From DASVWZ01 sp963715675 (GTDB taxonomy: Bacteria > Acidobacteriota > Terriglobia > Terriglobales > Acidobacteriaceae): DNA of 64,000 bases. Shown piece by piece: positions 43,858 through 52,668 of this stretch (its first letter is position 1; every line of letters starts with the position of its first letter). Where the stretch lies: assembly GCA_963715675.1 (NCBI GenBank), contig OY970265.1:186001-250000 (forward strand), written 5' to 3'. Made by a program: the position numbers and the translations under genes. The notes under the pieces were generated by a model, which had not been told where the DNA came from, did not search any database, and saw nothing but the letters and a program-made list of their open reading frames with translations.

Positions 43858-44460
43858 ATGCGTAACAATGTTTTCAGTGGCGTCACAGCGTTTTGCCTCA
43901 GGGGAGCTTGCAGGTCACTCGCAAGCCTTCTGCTCGCATTCAGTGCGATGGTGTTTCTCTTCACCGGGCCCATCCCCGTTGCACAGGATTCCAAAACTCC
44001 CGCCGTACTGCCTGCGCCATCCAGCGGCAAAGCCATCGTCTGTATCTATCGCACGTGCAGATTTACCGGCTCGTCCTCACACGACGAGCTTTATGTCAAC
44101 GGCACTCACCTAGCCAAACTTCTCAACAGCGAATACGCATTCCTGGAAGTGCCGCCGGGCACCGTCGTGATCTCCGGATTGCCCAAGGAGTACTACGGAA
44201 GCGTCATCATGTCCGCCGCGGCGGCCGCCAATCAAGCCAGGCAGAAAGAAAACGAGCGGGCCCGGTTTGAGGCGGAGACGGGAAAAACCTATTACTTCAA
44301 ATGGACCGCGGGAGCTTTTGCGACCGGGATCAAGGTTACGCCTGAGGATCCCGAGAAGGGAGCCAAAGAGATAAGCAAACTCCATCTCTCCAAGCCCGTT
44401 GACGACAAGGAGGAGGCGAAACCAGAAACGAAAGACACCGACAAACCGCCAGCGAACTGA
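43858..44460 (+). CDS. DUF2846-type secreted protein
   Basis: A 200-residue protein. I chose ATG 43858 (ribosome-binding site AAAGGAG) over ATG 43777, because the signal peptide (SLASLLLAFSAMVFLFTG) then sits correctly. The mature N-terminus GKAIVCIYRTCRFTGSSSH, DELYVNGTHLAKLLNSEYAF and LEVPPGTVVIS fits DUF2846. A helix rich in A, R, E (AAANQARQKENERARFEAE) and TGKTYYFKWTAGAFATG follow, with an acidic/lysine-rich tail. Probably periplasmic, function unknown. Confidence 0.6.
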   Translation: MRNNVFSGVTAFCLRGACRSLASLLLAFSAMVFLFTGPIPVAQDSKTPAVLPAPSSGKAIVCIYRTCRFTGSSSHDELYVNGTHLAKLLNSEYAFLEVPPGTVVISGLPKEYYGSVIMSAAAAANQARQKENERARFEAETGKTYYFKWTAGAFATGIKVTPEDPEKGAKEISKLHLSKPVDDKEEAKPETKDTDKPPAN

Positions 44461-44487
44461 CATCGCTCCGGCTGATTGTGAACTTGT

Positions 44488-45745
44488 CTAGGAGGTTGTT
44501 GAAAAACCACTGCCCATCCTCGGTGGTGGTGTGGTAAGAAGCAGGAATGCGAGGCGACGATCAGCAACGGCAAACGGGGATGTTCAGTTATGTGGCATTG
44601 GAGGATCGGATTCCAGCCGACCATCCGCTGCGCGGGGTGAGGAAGCTGGTGGATGTGGTCTTGGCCGGGATGTCGAAAGATTTCGACGGACTGTACGCGC
44701 AGGGGGGGCGGCCGTCGATTGCGCCGGAGCGGTTACTGCGAGCGCTGCTGCTGCAGGTGTTCTATTCGGTGCGCAGCGAGCGGCTGCTGATGGAGCAGCT
44801 CAACTACAACTTGCTATTTCGCTGGTTCGTGGGCTTGGAGATCGACGATGGGGTATGGAACCACGCGGTGTTCAGCAAGAATCGCGACCGGCTGTTGAAC
44901 CAGGATCTGGCGCAGAAGTTTTTCGCCCATGTAAAAGAGCAGGCGTCGGGGCTGATGTCGGACGAGCACTTCACGGTGGATGGGACGCTGATCGAGGCAT
45001 GGGCGGGACAAAAGAGCTTTCGCCGCAAGGACGACGGCGGGTCTGGGAGCGGAGGAGATTTTCACGGCGAGCCACGGAGCAACCAGACGCACGCTTCGAG
45101 CACGGATCCGGAAGCGCGACTCTATAAGAAGTCGGCGGGGCAGGAAGCCAAGCTGAGTTATCTGGGCCACACCTTGGTGGAGAACCGGAACGGGCTGATC
45201 GCGGCGGCGATGACCACGCAGGCCGATGGCCGGGCGGAGCGCGATGCGGCTTTATTAATGTTGTACGAGTTGACCCGGAAGCGAAGCGGTCGGATCACGA
45301 CCGGAGCCGACAAAGCCTATGACACGCGCGATTTCGTCAGCACAGTGCGCGAGTTGGGCGTGACGCCGCACGTGGCCCGCCGACAGCACGGCGCGATCGA
45401 CGAACGGACGAGCCGGCATCCGGGATACGCGATCAGTTTAAGCAAACGCTGGTTGGTGGAGAAACCGTTCGGATGGCTGAAGCAGATTGGCCCCCTGAAG
45501 AAGGTGAAACTACGCGGACTGGCGAAGGTGGATTGGTTGTTCGTGTTTAGCTGCGCGGCCTTCAATCTGATCCGTATTCCGAAACTGCGGGCGCAGAGCG
45601 CATGAAGAAGCAAGGGACGCGACCTTCGGTTGCCAGACGAGCCTCGGGGGCAGATCGGAAGCAGCAACAACAAGAATCAGTCTGAGCGTGCGCTTCTTAG
45701 AATGATCCACACGCTGCGTGAAGGAAATTTTCAACAAGCTCCTAG
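44488..45745 (+). mobile_element. Insertion sequence with CTAG target duplication
   Basis: The outer ends are CTAG-GAGGTTGTTGAAAA on the left and TTTTCAACAAGCTC-CTAG on the right, so 14-bp inverted repeats with one mismatch lie between a 4-bp CTAG duplication. About 1.26 kb, one intact transposase. The element inserts downstream of the DUF2846 gene. Confidence 0.75.
44547..45605 (+). CDS. IS5/IS1182-like transposase (DUF772/DDE)
   Basis: A 352-residue transposase. The N-terminal DUF772-type domain reads FSYVALEDRIPADHPLRGV, GRPSIAPERLLRALLLQVFY and RSERLLMEQLNYNLLFRWFVGL; the DDE domain has FTVDGTLIEAWAG (D), GADKAYDTRDFV (D) and a final YAISLSKRWLVEKPFGWLKQ (E/K). Normal length and intact. 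Confidence 0.85.
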   Translation: MRGDDQQRQTGMFSYVALEDRIPADHPLRGVRKLVDVVLAGMSKDFDGLYAQGGRPSIAPERLLRALLLQVFYSVRSERLLMEQLNYNLLFRWFVGLEIDDGVWNHAVFSKNRDRLLNQDLAQKFFAHVKEQASGLMSDEHFTVDGTLIEAWAGQKSFRRKDDGGSGSGGDFHGEPRSNQTHASSTDPEARLYKKSAGQEAKLSYLGHTLVENRNGLIAAAMTTQADGRAERDAALLMLYELTRKRSGRITTGADKAYDTRDFVSTVRELGVTPHVARRQHGAIDERTSRHPGYAISLSKRWLVEKPFGWLKQIGPLKKVKLRGLAKVDWLFVFSCAAFNLIRIPKLRAQSA

Positions 45746-46290
45746 CTGGCGAACGATATTCGAGATCACACCTTAGCCGGCTTGGCAGCATGACGGGGCC
45801 GGGCTCCGGTTCGGGCCCGGCCCCCGCGAAAATCAGGGCTACTCGTCAGCTCCGATCCTCCGCTATGGCCGTTGATGGCCTCGATGAGCCTGGCGACTAA
45901 CGCCGGTCCATAGTGCGACCTCCCCGGCAGAACCGCAAAGGCAGAAGTGGCGGACGACGCTTTGCGCGAAGTGACTTCCGGGAGACACTGCATGGGCGAC
46001 CCCCCCTGCTTAATGCGCAAGTGGCTCAAAAAGCAGATTTTGTTTCAGAAAGTGAACAGAGCTTCAGCAAGCGTGCAGTTTCAGCGAGATAGAGGCGCTA
46101 AATCTTCGGCTGGCCTACGCGTCCACGGAAAAATGTTCTGTTTTTGTAAATTCCCCGTCAACGCGCCCTCTGAGGCGATTCCCCGTAAAACGAAACGGTC
46201 ATGTCCCGCGGGTATCTGGCTCCCGCAGAGTTGATTCCCTACAGTTAAATGTTCCCCCCAGAACTGTCCTAGGGCTAAGTGTTTGAATTT
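45746..46290. other. Non-coding stretch with a strong GC hairpin
   Basis: About 545 bases between the insertion sequence and ubiX without a convincing gene. It contains GGGGCCGGGC...GCCCGGCCCC at 45795-45823, a 10-bp perfect hairpin that looks like a terminator or a structured repeat, though no T-run follows. Remaining open frames are short. Confidence 0.5.
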
Positions 46291-46893
46291 TCAGCCTTTC
46301 CAGCGGTAGGCGTCGGGCTGCGGCAGTCCGAGATGGGCCAGCACGCGGTAACCGAATTCCCGCGCCATGTCCTCTAAGGAGTGGGGAAGATTGTACAGGG
46401 CGGGGATCAGTGGGAAGACGGTGGCACCGGCGTCGGCTGCCCGGTACATGTTGCGGATGTGGATTTTGTTGAGCGGCGTTTCCCGGACGCAAAGCACGAG
46501 CGGGCGCTTCTCTTTGAGGCAGACGTCGGCGGCGCGCTCGATGAGATGGCTGGCGTCGCCGTTGGCGATGCGCGACAGGGTCCCGACACTGCAAGGGAGG
46601 ACGACCATGGCATCGACCGGATACGAGCCGCTGGCGATGTTGGCGCCGATGTCGGAATTGGCCTGCTGCTGAATTTTGCTGGAAGGCTGGCCGAGCACTC
46701 GGCTGACCAGTTTGTCGCGGCCAGACAGTCCGAGTTCTTCGGCCAGGACGCGCAGAGCGCTGTCGGAGGCAATGAAATTGACGGTTTGAATACGCTGGTC
46801 GCGATCGACCGCCAGCAGGAACTGCCGGAGAAACAGCGATCCGCTGGCGCCGGTGGTAGCCACAGTTAGATTTTGCGGGAGATGGTTAGGCAA
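46291..46893 (-). CDS. ubiX: UbiX-family flavin prenyltransferase
   Basis: A 200-residue protein starting MPNHLPQNLTVATTGASGS. TGASGS binds the flavin phosphate; VVLPCSVGTLSRIANG and LCVRETPLNKIHIRNMYR are the UbiX signatures. It transfers dimethylallyl to FMN to make the prenylated FMN cofactor of UbiD decarboxylases. No ubiD lies beside it in the window. Normal length. Confidence 0.9.
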   Translation of the reverse strand: MPNHLPQNLTVATTGASGSLFLRQFLLAVDRDQRIQTVNFIASDSALRVLAEELGLSGRDKLVSRVLGQPSSKIQQQANSDIGANIASGSYPVDAMVVLPCSVGTLSRIANGDASHLIERAADVCLKEKRPLVLCVRETPLNKIHIRNMYRAADAGATVFPLIPALYNLPHSLEDMAREFGYRVLAHLGLPQPDAYRWKG

Positions 46894-46969
46894 GCAAGGC
46901 TCCTGAAGTTGTGAGCATAGGGAGCGCGGGAGGGCAAGTCAAGTTTCGCGGCAGCATGGCCCCGGTTGC

Positions 46970-47070
46970 CGGGGAGATCCGCCCGCGATCCCTCTCGGCG
47001 CGCTGCGCCTGCTCGGGGCAGGCCCCCGCCCGCCTGAAGAACGGCTCGGCCTCGGGATGACGCCGAGAAA
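46970..47070. repeat. Intergenic dispersed repeat, copy 2
   Basis: GGAGATCC, CTCGGGGCAGGCCC, CGCCTGAA and CCTCGGGATGACG in the same order as in 41370-41535. Non-coding, between ubiX and the ChaN-domain gene. Confidence 0.5.
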
Positions 47071-47113
47071 AGGATCGACCGTAGCGATCGATTGAAGAAC
47101 GACCATCGGAAAC

Positions 47114-48685
47114 ATGGCAACTTCGACCACACTCGGAACCCGGCGCAACGCGGCGCAACTGCATGCCCTGACGGATGTGGAACGCGAGGTGCGGACCAGC
47201 GATCGCAGCACCCGTAGAAAATACCTTCGTGACTTCACCCAGGCGTTCCGCTCCTTCCAGGCGATCATCGGTGAGGCTGAACTCGAGGCGATGATTGCTC
47301 CGGCCGACCTTGTTCTGATTGCCGACTACCATGCCCTGCCGGCGTCGCAACGCTATGCCGCCACGTTGCTGGAACGGCGCGCCCAGCCGGGGGACCGTCC
47401 CGTCGTGCTGGGCGTGGAAGCGGTCTTTTCCCGTCATCAGCATGTTTTGGACGAATGGTGGCGGCGGGAGATCGGTGAAAGCGAGTTTCGGCAGAGGATC
47501 CGTTTCGACCTCGACTGGAATTACCAGTGGGATCCCTTCTACGAGTTGCTGGTGACCGCCCGCGATCATGCCGAGGCCATCTACGGGCTGGACTGCATGC
47601 CGCGGGGAGACCTGCGGGGGGCAGCGATCCATGACCGCCATGCGGCCGAGAAGCTTGCCGAGATCAGCAGCCGGCACCCCGAAGCGGTCCTCCTGGCACT
47701 TTTTGGAGAATCGCATCTCGCGCCCGGGCACTTGCCGCAGGTGGTACGCCAGAAGTTGCCGGGAAAGCGTCTGCTCACGGTTCTGCAGAATGTCGATGCG
47801 CTCTATTGGCGCGCCGCCGGGGAACTGCGCGCGCGCGTGACCTCGGTTCGGGTCAGCGACGATGTGGTGTGTGTTTTCAACTCTACGCCGCTGGAGAAGT
47901 ACGAGCACTACCGCATGTGTCTGGATCGCTGGAGCGGGAATGGGGAGGACGCGCCCGATGTCAACCCGGCGGTCTACAACGTGTTGCAGGGCCTGGTGCG
48001 GGCGCTCGGCATCAATCAGTACTCGGCGCGCAATGGAACCCAGCCGAAGTTTCTGGTGGATCTGTTGCCGGAAGTGCATTGCAATCCCGACGAGACGCAT
48101 TTGAAGAGGGTTGTCCGCGGCGGCACGAAAGACGGCTGGGTGAAAAGACTTGACGAACGCGGCTGCGCGTACGTTCCCGCCTCCAATACTCTCTACATTC
48201 GCGAGTTCCGCATGGCCTACGTGGCGGAGGAGATGACGCGCTTTCTGCACCACGCGTGCCTCGCATTGCCGCTTCGTGGCAAGTGTGCTCAGGGCGCGGC
48301 AGACGCCGAGAATGCGCTTTATGAATTGGCGCTGGAGAATTGTCTGGGATACTTCGGGTCCCGGCTGCTGTGTCCGGTGCGCCCCGCCATTTATGAGGAC
48401 GATTTACCGGACGCGGCTTCAAGAGAGACTTTATCGGACCTGTTTGACGCGACGCGGTTGGCGTCGGAGACCGGCGCGTCCGAACATCACGGGCGGCAAC
48501 TTGGATACAAGCTGGGCAGCAGCCTGTACGAGGCCTATATGGATGGCCAGATCACGAAGAGCTGGCTCCGCTCCGTGTTCATGAGCAACCTGCAGAAGCC
48601 GGGCTCGGCTCGCGAAGTTTGCCGAGAAATCATCCGCAAGACCACTTCCACGCGCAAAAAGCCTTGCGCGTCGGTGCGTGGCTAA
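47114..48685 (+). CDS. ChaN-domain (DUF399) protein
   Basis: A 523-residue protein. The first about 270 residues are a ChaN-like domain (haem-uptake-related fold): ADLVLIADYHALPAS, LGVEAVFSRHQHVLDEWW, WDPFYELLVTARDHAEAIYGLD and LALFGESHLAPGHLP. The C-terminal half (VVCVFNSTPLEKYEHYRM, LRGKCAQGAADAENALYELALENCLGYFGS) is unrecognised and much longer than the usual ChaN lipoprotein. No signal peptide. Whether it binds haem is unknown. Starts at ATG 47114. Confidence 0.65.
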   Translation: MATSTTLGTRRNAAQLHALTDVEREVRTSDRSTRRKYLRDFTQAFRSFQAIIGEAELEAMIAPADLVLIADYHALPASQRYAATLLERRAQPGDRPVVLGVEAVFSRHQHVLDEWWRREIGESEFRQRIRFDLDWNYQWDPFYELLVTARDHAEAIYGLDCMPRGDLRGAAIHDRHAAEKLAEISSRHPEAVLLALFGESHLAPGHLPQVVRQKLPGKRLLTVLQNVDALYWRAAGELRARVTSVRVSDDVVCVFNSTPLEKYEHYRMCLDRWSGNGEDAPDVNPAVYNVLQGLVRALGINQYSARNGTQPKFLVDLLPEVHCNPDETHLKRVVRGGTKDGWVKRLDERGCAYVPASNTLYIREFRMAYVAEEMTRFLHHACLALPLRGKCAQGAADAENALYELALENCLGYFGSRLLCPVRPAIYEDDLPDAASRETLSDLFDATRLASETGASEHHGRQLGYKLGSSLYEAYMDGQITKSWLRSVFMSNLQKPGSAREVCREIIRKTTSTRKKPCASVRG

Positions 48686-48785
48686 GCACTTGGCAATTGG
48701 CGCTGAGTGCTGATCGTCATGTCCACAAGGGAATCCAAGCTCGTCACAAGTGTTAGTCTAAGTTGTTGGCTAAGTGCCAAGTGCT
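48685..48785. repeat. Inverted repeat flanking an 80-bp intergenic gap
   Basis: AGCACTTGGCA at 48685-48695 is perfectly inverted at 48775-48785, with partial extension outward (15 of 18). It fills the gap between the ChaN-domain gene and larB and overlaps the proposed larB start. It could be a small dispersed repeat or a regulatory structure. Confidence 0.5.
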
Positions 48786-49535
48786 CCTTTGAACGCCGAA
48801 TCCATCCGCAAATTGTTTGGGCAAGTGAAGCGCGGGGAAATTTCTCCCGACGAGGCGGTGGAGCGCCTGCGGCACCTGCCGTTTGAAGATCTGGGATTCG
48901 CCAAAGTTGATCATCATCGGGCGCTCCGTGCCGGCATGCCGGAGGTGATTTTTGGGCAGAACAAAACTCCGGCGCAAGTGGCGGAGATCTTGTCCCGGCT
49001 GGCACGGCATGGCGGCAATCTTCTGGCCACGCGGGCAACCAAAGAGCAATATGCCGCCGTCAAGAAGAAAGTGAAAAAGGCGGAATATCGCGAACTGGCG
49101 CGAGCGATCGTCCTGCAACGTGACCACACGAAATATGGCAAGGGCGTAATTGCAGTCGTGTCGGCCGGGACCAGCGACATTCCGGTGGCGGAGGAAGCCG
49201 TGGTCACGGCCGAAGTCATGGGCAATGACGTCGAGCATCTCTATGACGTAGGCGTGGCCGGCATTCACCGCTTGCTGGCAAATCGCGGAAGCCTCACCCG
49301 GGCGCGAGTGGTGATTGTTTGCGCAGGGATGGAAGGAGCACTGCCCAGCGTAGTCGGCGGTCTAGTGGGCGTTCCGGTGATTGCGGTGCCGACCAGCGTT
49401 GGCTATGGGGCGGCATTCCAAGGCGTGGCCGCGCTGCTCGGCATGATGAATTCCTGCGCGTCGAATGTCAGCGTGGTGAATATTGATAACGGATTTGGCG
49501 CGGGATATGTGGCTTCGCTGATTAACCGGCTGTGA
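48774..49535 (+). CDS. larB: LarB, nickel-pincer cofactor biosynthesis
   Basis: A 253-residue protein (start GTG 48774; TTG 48789 possible). FEDLGFAKVDHHRALRAGMPEV and FGQNKTPAQVAEIL are the LarB N-terminal motif, and VIAVVSAGTSDIPVAEEAV, YDVGVAGIHRLLA, VVIVCAGMEGALPSVVGG and NIDNGFGAGYVA form the PurE-like carboxylase domain. It carboxylates and hydrolyses nicotinic acid adenine dinucleotide. No other lar gene lies in the window. Confidence 0.9.
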   Translation: MPSAPLNAESIRKLFGQVKRGEISPDEAVERLRHLPFEDLGFAKVDHHRALRAGMPEVIFGQNKTPAQVAEILSRLARHGGNLLATRATKEQYAAVKKKVKKAEYRELARAIVLQRDHTKYGKGVIAVVSAGTSDIPVAEEAVVTAEVMGNDVEHLYDVGVAGIHRLLANRGSLTRARVVIVCAGMEGALPSVVGGLVGVPVIAVPTSVGYGAAFQGVAALLGMMNSCASNVSVVNIDNGFGAGYVASLINRL

Positions 49536-49646
49536 GGTTCGTCCTGTAAGGCCTTTCACCGCCGAGACGCCGAAAAAGTTCCACTATTCTGTCTCCTCTG
49601 AATGACGCTGCGGTGAATCGCGCCTGGCGATGTGGCCTTTCCTGTG

Positions 49647-50327
49647 CTACCCGCGCCGACATTCCTGTACCTTCTCGCCCCGCGCGAGCAGGACCACGCT
49701 GGCCAGATTGATGAACAAGCCGTGGTCGACGACGCCGGGCATGGCATCAAGGACGCGGGCCAGGGCCGGTGGGTCGGAAATCGAGCCGAAGCTGCAGTCG
49801 AGGATGTGGTTGCCCTCGTCGGTCACATAGGGGCTGCCCTTCGCATCCTGGCGCAGCTTGACCGCAGCGCCCAGAGCCGCGATGCGCTTGGCGACTAGGG
49901 GCCGGGCAAACTGAATCACTTCCACCGGCAGCGGGAACTTGCCGAGCACCGGGACCTGCTTGCTGGCGTCGGTCACGATGATCACCTGGCGCGAGGCGGA
50001 GGCAACAATCTTCTCGCGTAGCAGCGCGCCCCCTCCGCCTTTGATGAGGTGGAGTTGGGGATCGAACTCGTCGGCGCCGTCGATGGTGACGTCGATCTGC
50101 TGCACTTCGTCGAATGTCGTCAACGGAATGCCAAGACTTTGGGCAAGTTCGCGCGTACTGGAGGAAGTGGGAATACCGCGGATCTTCAGCCCGGACCGCA
50201 CCTGTTCGGCGAGAAAGCGCACCGCGTATGCAGCGGTGGAACCGGTGCCCAGCCCCACGACATTGCCATCGTGAACGAACTTGAGGCTGGCACGGGCGGC
50301 AGCTTCTTTTTCCAGATTGTTGGCCAT
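49647..50327 (-). CDS. rpiA: Ribose-5-phosphate isomerase A
   Basis: A 226-residue enzyme from MANNLEKEAAARASL (ATG 50327; a TTG at 50339 extends it). VGLGTGSTA (phosphate binding), DVTIDGADEFDPQLHLIKGGGGALLREKIVA and DSSK-like (here TDASKQV) match RpiA, as does HILDCSFGSI near the C-terminus. It interconverts ribose and ribulose 5-phosphate in the pentose phosphate pathway. The DUF302 gene lies immediately upstream on the same strand. Confidence 0.95.
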   Translation of the reverse strand: MANNLEKEAAARASLKFVHDGNVVGLGTGSTAAYAVRFLAEQVRSGLKIRGIPTSSSTRELAQSLGIPLTTFDEVQQIDVTIDGADEFDPQLHLIKGGGGALLREKIVASASRQVIIVTDASKQVPVLGKFPLPVEVIQFARPLVAKRIAALGAAVKLRQDAKGSPYVTDEGNHILDCSFGSISDPPALARVLDAMPGVVDHGLFINLASVVLLARGEKVQECRRG

Positions 50328-50339
50328 GAGGTGCGCCAA

Positions 50340-50732
50340 CTACTGTACCGCTTTTTCCACCAGAGCTCCAACTCCGGCAATGTTCGCCAGCAGGTCAGCC
50401 GGAATCGAGTGGCGCTGCTGGAGATATTCCGGCGTATTGTAGGAAACCCAGACCTTGCCCGCACTGTCTTCCCAAACCAGCGCCTTGAGCGGGAGATCGA
50501 TGGCCAGCGTGGGCGCAGCGACCATCAGTGGAGTGCCGGAGGTCGGGCTGCCGAAAATGACGAGCTGGGTGGGATTCATGCGCAAGCCGGCCTTTTCGGC
50601 TTCGCCGCTGTGATTGACGATGGCGAAGATTTTCAGGCCACGTACTTGCAGCAGCGACTCGAGTTTGTGCAGAGTCTCCGCGAATGAGTGCGGGCTGGGG
50701 ACGTGGATGAGTCCGTGGTCGTTGGCGGGCAT
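50340..50732 (-). CDS. DUF302 protein
   Basis: A 130-residue protein from MPANDHGLIHVPSPHSF (ATG 50732, ribosome-binding site GGAGGAAC). SFAETLHKLESLLQVRGLKIFAIVNHSGEA, LRMNPTQLVIFGSPTSGTPLM and PLKALVWEDSAGKVWVSYN are typical of DUF302, a small ligand-binding fold. No known reaction. It ends next to rpiA and probably shares its transcript. Confidence 0.85.
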   Translation of the reverse strand: MPANDHGLIHVPSPHSFAETLHKLESLLQVRGLKIFAIVNHSGEAEKAGLRMNPTQLVIFGSPTSGTPLMVAAPTLAIDLPLKALVWEDSAGKVWVSYNTPEYLQQRHSIPADLLANIAGVGALVEKAVQ

Positions 50733-50977
50733 GACGTTCCTCCGCAAATCTGAGGCAGTATTGTAAATGGGACTCATCGCCTTTGGAGGCGGCAGAGAGC
50801 CGCCTCGCTTCTTATAAGGATGACCCGTAGGTTTCCGGACAATAACCACTTTGGACTTAGATGCCTGGGGCAGGAACTTAGTGCAGGATTTCGTGGGGAA
50901 GGAGGCGCGGGGGAGCTTTTGGCTTCCCCCGTGCTCTGGCGCCGAATGAATGGGGATGAGAATTAGCGCCGAACTTT

Positions 50978-51817
50978 TCAGCGAGCGGGTACAGAAGCCG
51001 CGCCGGCAGGAACTGTTTCCGGCGATTCCAGGTGGAAGAGCCGCTGCACTGCCGCGGTCATCTGTTCCTGCTGAACTTTCTCTGGAACTTCCTTGAGTTC
51101 GCGGGCCAGCGATCCGGCAATCTTTTTGGTCAAGCGAGACGCCACCGCCAGAAGAATTGCGTCCTGGTCCTTGGGAAATGGGCCGCAATCCTCCTTAAAA
51201 GAGTCGAGCTCCTGGCGGCAAATTTCATCCAGCCGGTGCCGCAAGGCGACGATGGTGGGAACCAGGCGTTCGGCCAGCAACTTGCGGCGGAAGCCCTGGG
51301 TTTCGGTGGCCACAATGCCTTGCGCGGCGGCCGCGTCACCGGTCGCGGCTTCGTTACGCACGCGTTGAGCAACATTCACCGCTTTCTCGAGGACGGCATT
51401 GAGAAAGTGCCCGGCACAGCCGGCTTTCTGCGCCTGCCGCCACGCAGCTTCGACCTCCTCAGCAACTTGCGGTTTACCGGTCACCGTGGAATCCAGGCTG
51501 GAAGCCACGCGGAAAATGTAGAGGAGGGCGGCATCGTCCAGCAGGCGATAGAAATGTTCCCAGTCGTCGATCCTGAGCCCATATTCGGCGGTCAGCAAGC
51601 GCAAGACGGAGTTCGCGGCACACGATGCGTCATCCGCCCACAGCACAAATTCCGTCCGGTAGGGCGTTGCCAGAACAATGACTTCCTCGATGCCTTCCGC
51701 CTGGGACAGTTGCCGCAGAGCCTGGCAACGGCGGTCTTCGCTGATCCAGAACCGTTGCCGCATGGCGGCCGGGGCGGTGTGGTGGTTCAAGCCGATGACC
51801 ATCAATGTGGGTTCCAC
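50978..51817 (-). CDS. Degenerate HemA (glutamyl-tRNA reductase)-like protein
   Basis: A 279-residue protein with GTG start 51817 (GGAGG upstream). The N-terminal domain is HemA-like (VIGLNHHTAPAAMRQRFW), but the loop that carries the catalytic cysteine (STCNRTE in true HemA) reads ATPYRTE, so the nucleophile is lost. The NADPH-binding domain is absent: the protein passes from the N-terminal domain (NVAQRVRNEAA) straight to the helical dimerisation region (ERLVPTIVALRHRLDEICRQEL). It cannot be a normal reductase; a regulatory or structural role is more likely. Confidence 0.7.
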   Translation of the reverse strand: MEPTLMVIGLNHHTAPAAMRQRFWISEDRRCQALRQLSQAEGIEEVIVLATPYRTEFVLWADDASCAANSVLRLLTAEYGLRIDDWEHFYRLLDDAALLYIFRVASSLDSTVTGKPQVAEEVEAAWRQAQKAGCAGHFLNAVLEKAVNVAQRVRNEAATGDAAAAQGIVATETQGFRRKLLAERLVPTIVALRHRLDEICRQELDSFKEDCGPFPKDQDAILLAVASRLTKKIAGSLARELKEVPEKVQQEQMTAAVQRLFHLESPETVPAGAASVPAR

Positions 51818-52204
51818 GGACAAACCTCCAGTATCGCGGCCAATTGAATGAAAGCACATTGGGTGCCATTGCAGAAGGTGGGGGGAGGGGCAACGCTGTC
51901 ATAACGGATTCAATCACTTACAAGGTCACGCGGCAGGTTGTTCTGGCGCTGCTAAGCCGCCGTTGCGGGATATCACCCGGCACAGGGTGATTTGCCGTAG
52001 AGCCGAATGGCCCTTTCTTGATGATACCGAGAAGGATCATTACGAACCTGAAGCCGCATGCCGACCGGCAGGCACCATACGGTTGACGAATGGGACTTGC
52101 GTGCGGGCAACAAAAGGTCTAACGTGGGGTTCATTCCCAATGTAAGGCTTGAACGAGGTGAACGACGGAATAGCTCCGGCGTCTTCACTCGCTTGGCCGG
52201 ATCA
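51818..52204. other. Non-coding stretch with a short perfect hairpin
   Basis: About 390 bases between divergent genes. A perfect ATCACCC/GGGTGAT hairpin lies at 51972-51991. No convincing gene on either strand. Confidence 0.45.
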
Positions 52205-52232
52205 TTGTGGAATAGCAGTTACGTTTTATACT
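52205..52232 (+). promoter_or_regulatory. Candidate sigma-70-type promoter of the cytochrome gene
   Basis: -35 TTGTGG at 52205-52210, 16 bases, -10 TATACT at 52227-52232. It would give a leader of about 45 bases before the cytochrome start at 52284. Confidence 0.5.
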
Positions 52233-52283
52233 TAAATGGCTGGGGCGCAAGCCTCGTCATAATTTCAATTCAGGAGAGAATGA

Positions 52284-52604
52284 ATGAAGATGATCTTGAA
52301 AGCAGGATTCGCGGTACTGGCTTTTGCGTTGGTGTTTTCCACCTGGGCTCTGGCCGACGGCGGCGCTGATACCTTCAAGGCAAAGTGCGCGATGTGCCAT
52401 GGCGCCGATGGTGCGGGCCAGACCGGAATGGGCAAGGCCATGAACCTGCGCAACCTGGGTTCGGCAGACGTGCAGAAGCAGTCTGACGCTGATTTGACCG
52501 GCATCATCACCAACGGAAAGAACAAGATGCCGGCCTACACCGGCAAGCTGACGGGGGACCAGATCACCGACGTGGTGAAGTTCATCCGTACCTTGAAGAA
52601 GTAG
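52284..52604 (+). CDS. Small c-type cytochrome
   Basis: A 106-residue secreted monohaem cytochrome. Signal peptide to about residue 24 (FAVLAFALVFSTWALAD), haem-binding CAMCH at 35-39, and a probable axial methionine in NKMPAYTG. Good ribosome-binding site (CAGGAGAGA). A soluble electron carrier in the periplasm, similar to cytochrome c6/c551. The terminator after it makes it a single-gene unit. The molybdoenzyme operon that follows may use it, but this is inference. Confidence 0.9.
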   Translation: MKMILKAGFAVLAFALVFSTWALADGGADTFKAKCAMCHGADGAGQTGMGKAMNLRNLGSADVQKQSDADLTGIITNGKNKMPAYTGKLTGDQITDVVKFIRTLKK

Positions 52605-52628
52605 TTCAAGAGCGAAGAAGTGAAGTTT

Positions 52629-52668
52629 GGACCGGCCGATTGTGAAGCAGGCCGGTCCTTATGTATTT
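52629..52668 (+). terminator. Rho-independent terminator after the cytochrome gene
   Basis: GGACCGGCC, 12-base loop, GGCCGGTCC, followed by TTATGTATTT. Perfect 9-bp stem, 24 bases after the stop. Confidence 0.8.

Noticed and set aside
45947..46234. Plus-strand frame of 95 residues
   Set aside because: No ribosome-binding site and no family resemblance; overlaps an equally long meaningless minus frame in an intergenic region.
46886..48253. Minus-strand frame of 455 residues
   Set aside because: Antisense to the ChaN-domain gene and runs through the intergenic repeat; no domain and poor composition.
51032..51847. Plus-strand frame of 271 residues
   Set aside because: Antisense to the HemA-like gene, which shows clear family motifs.
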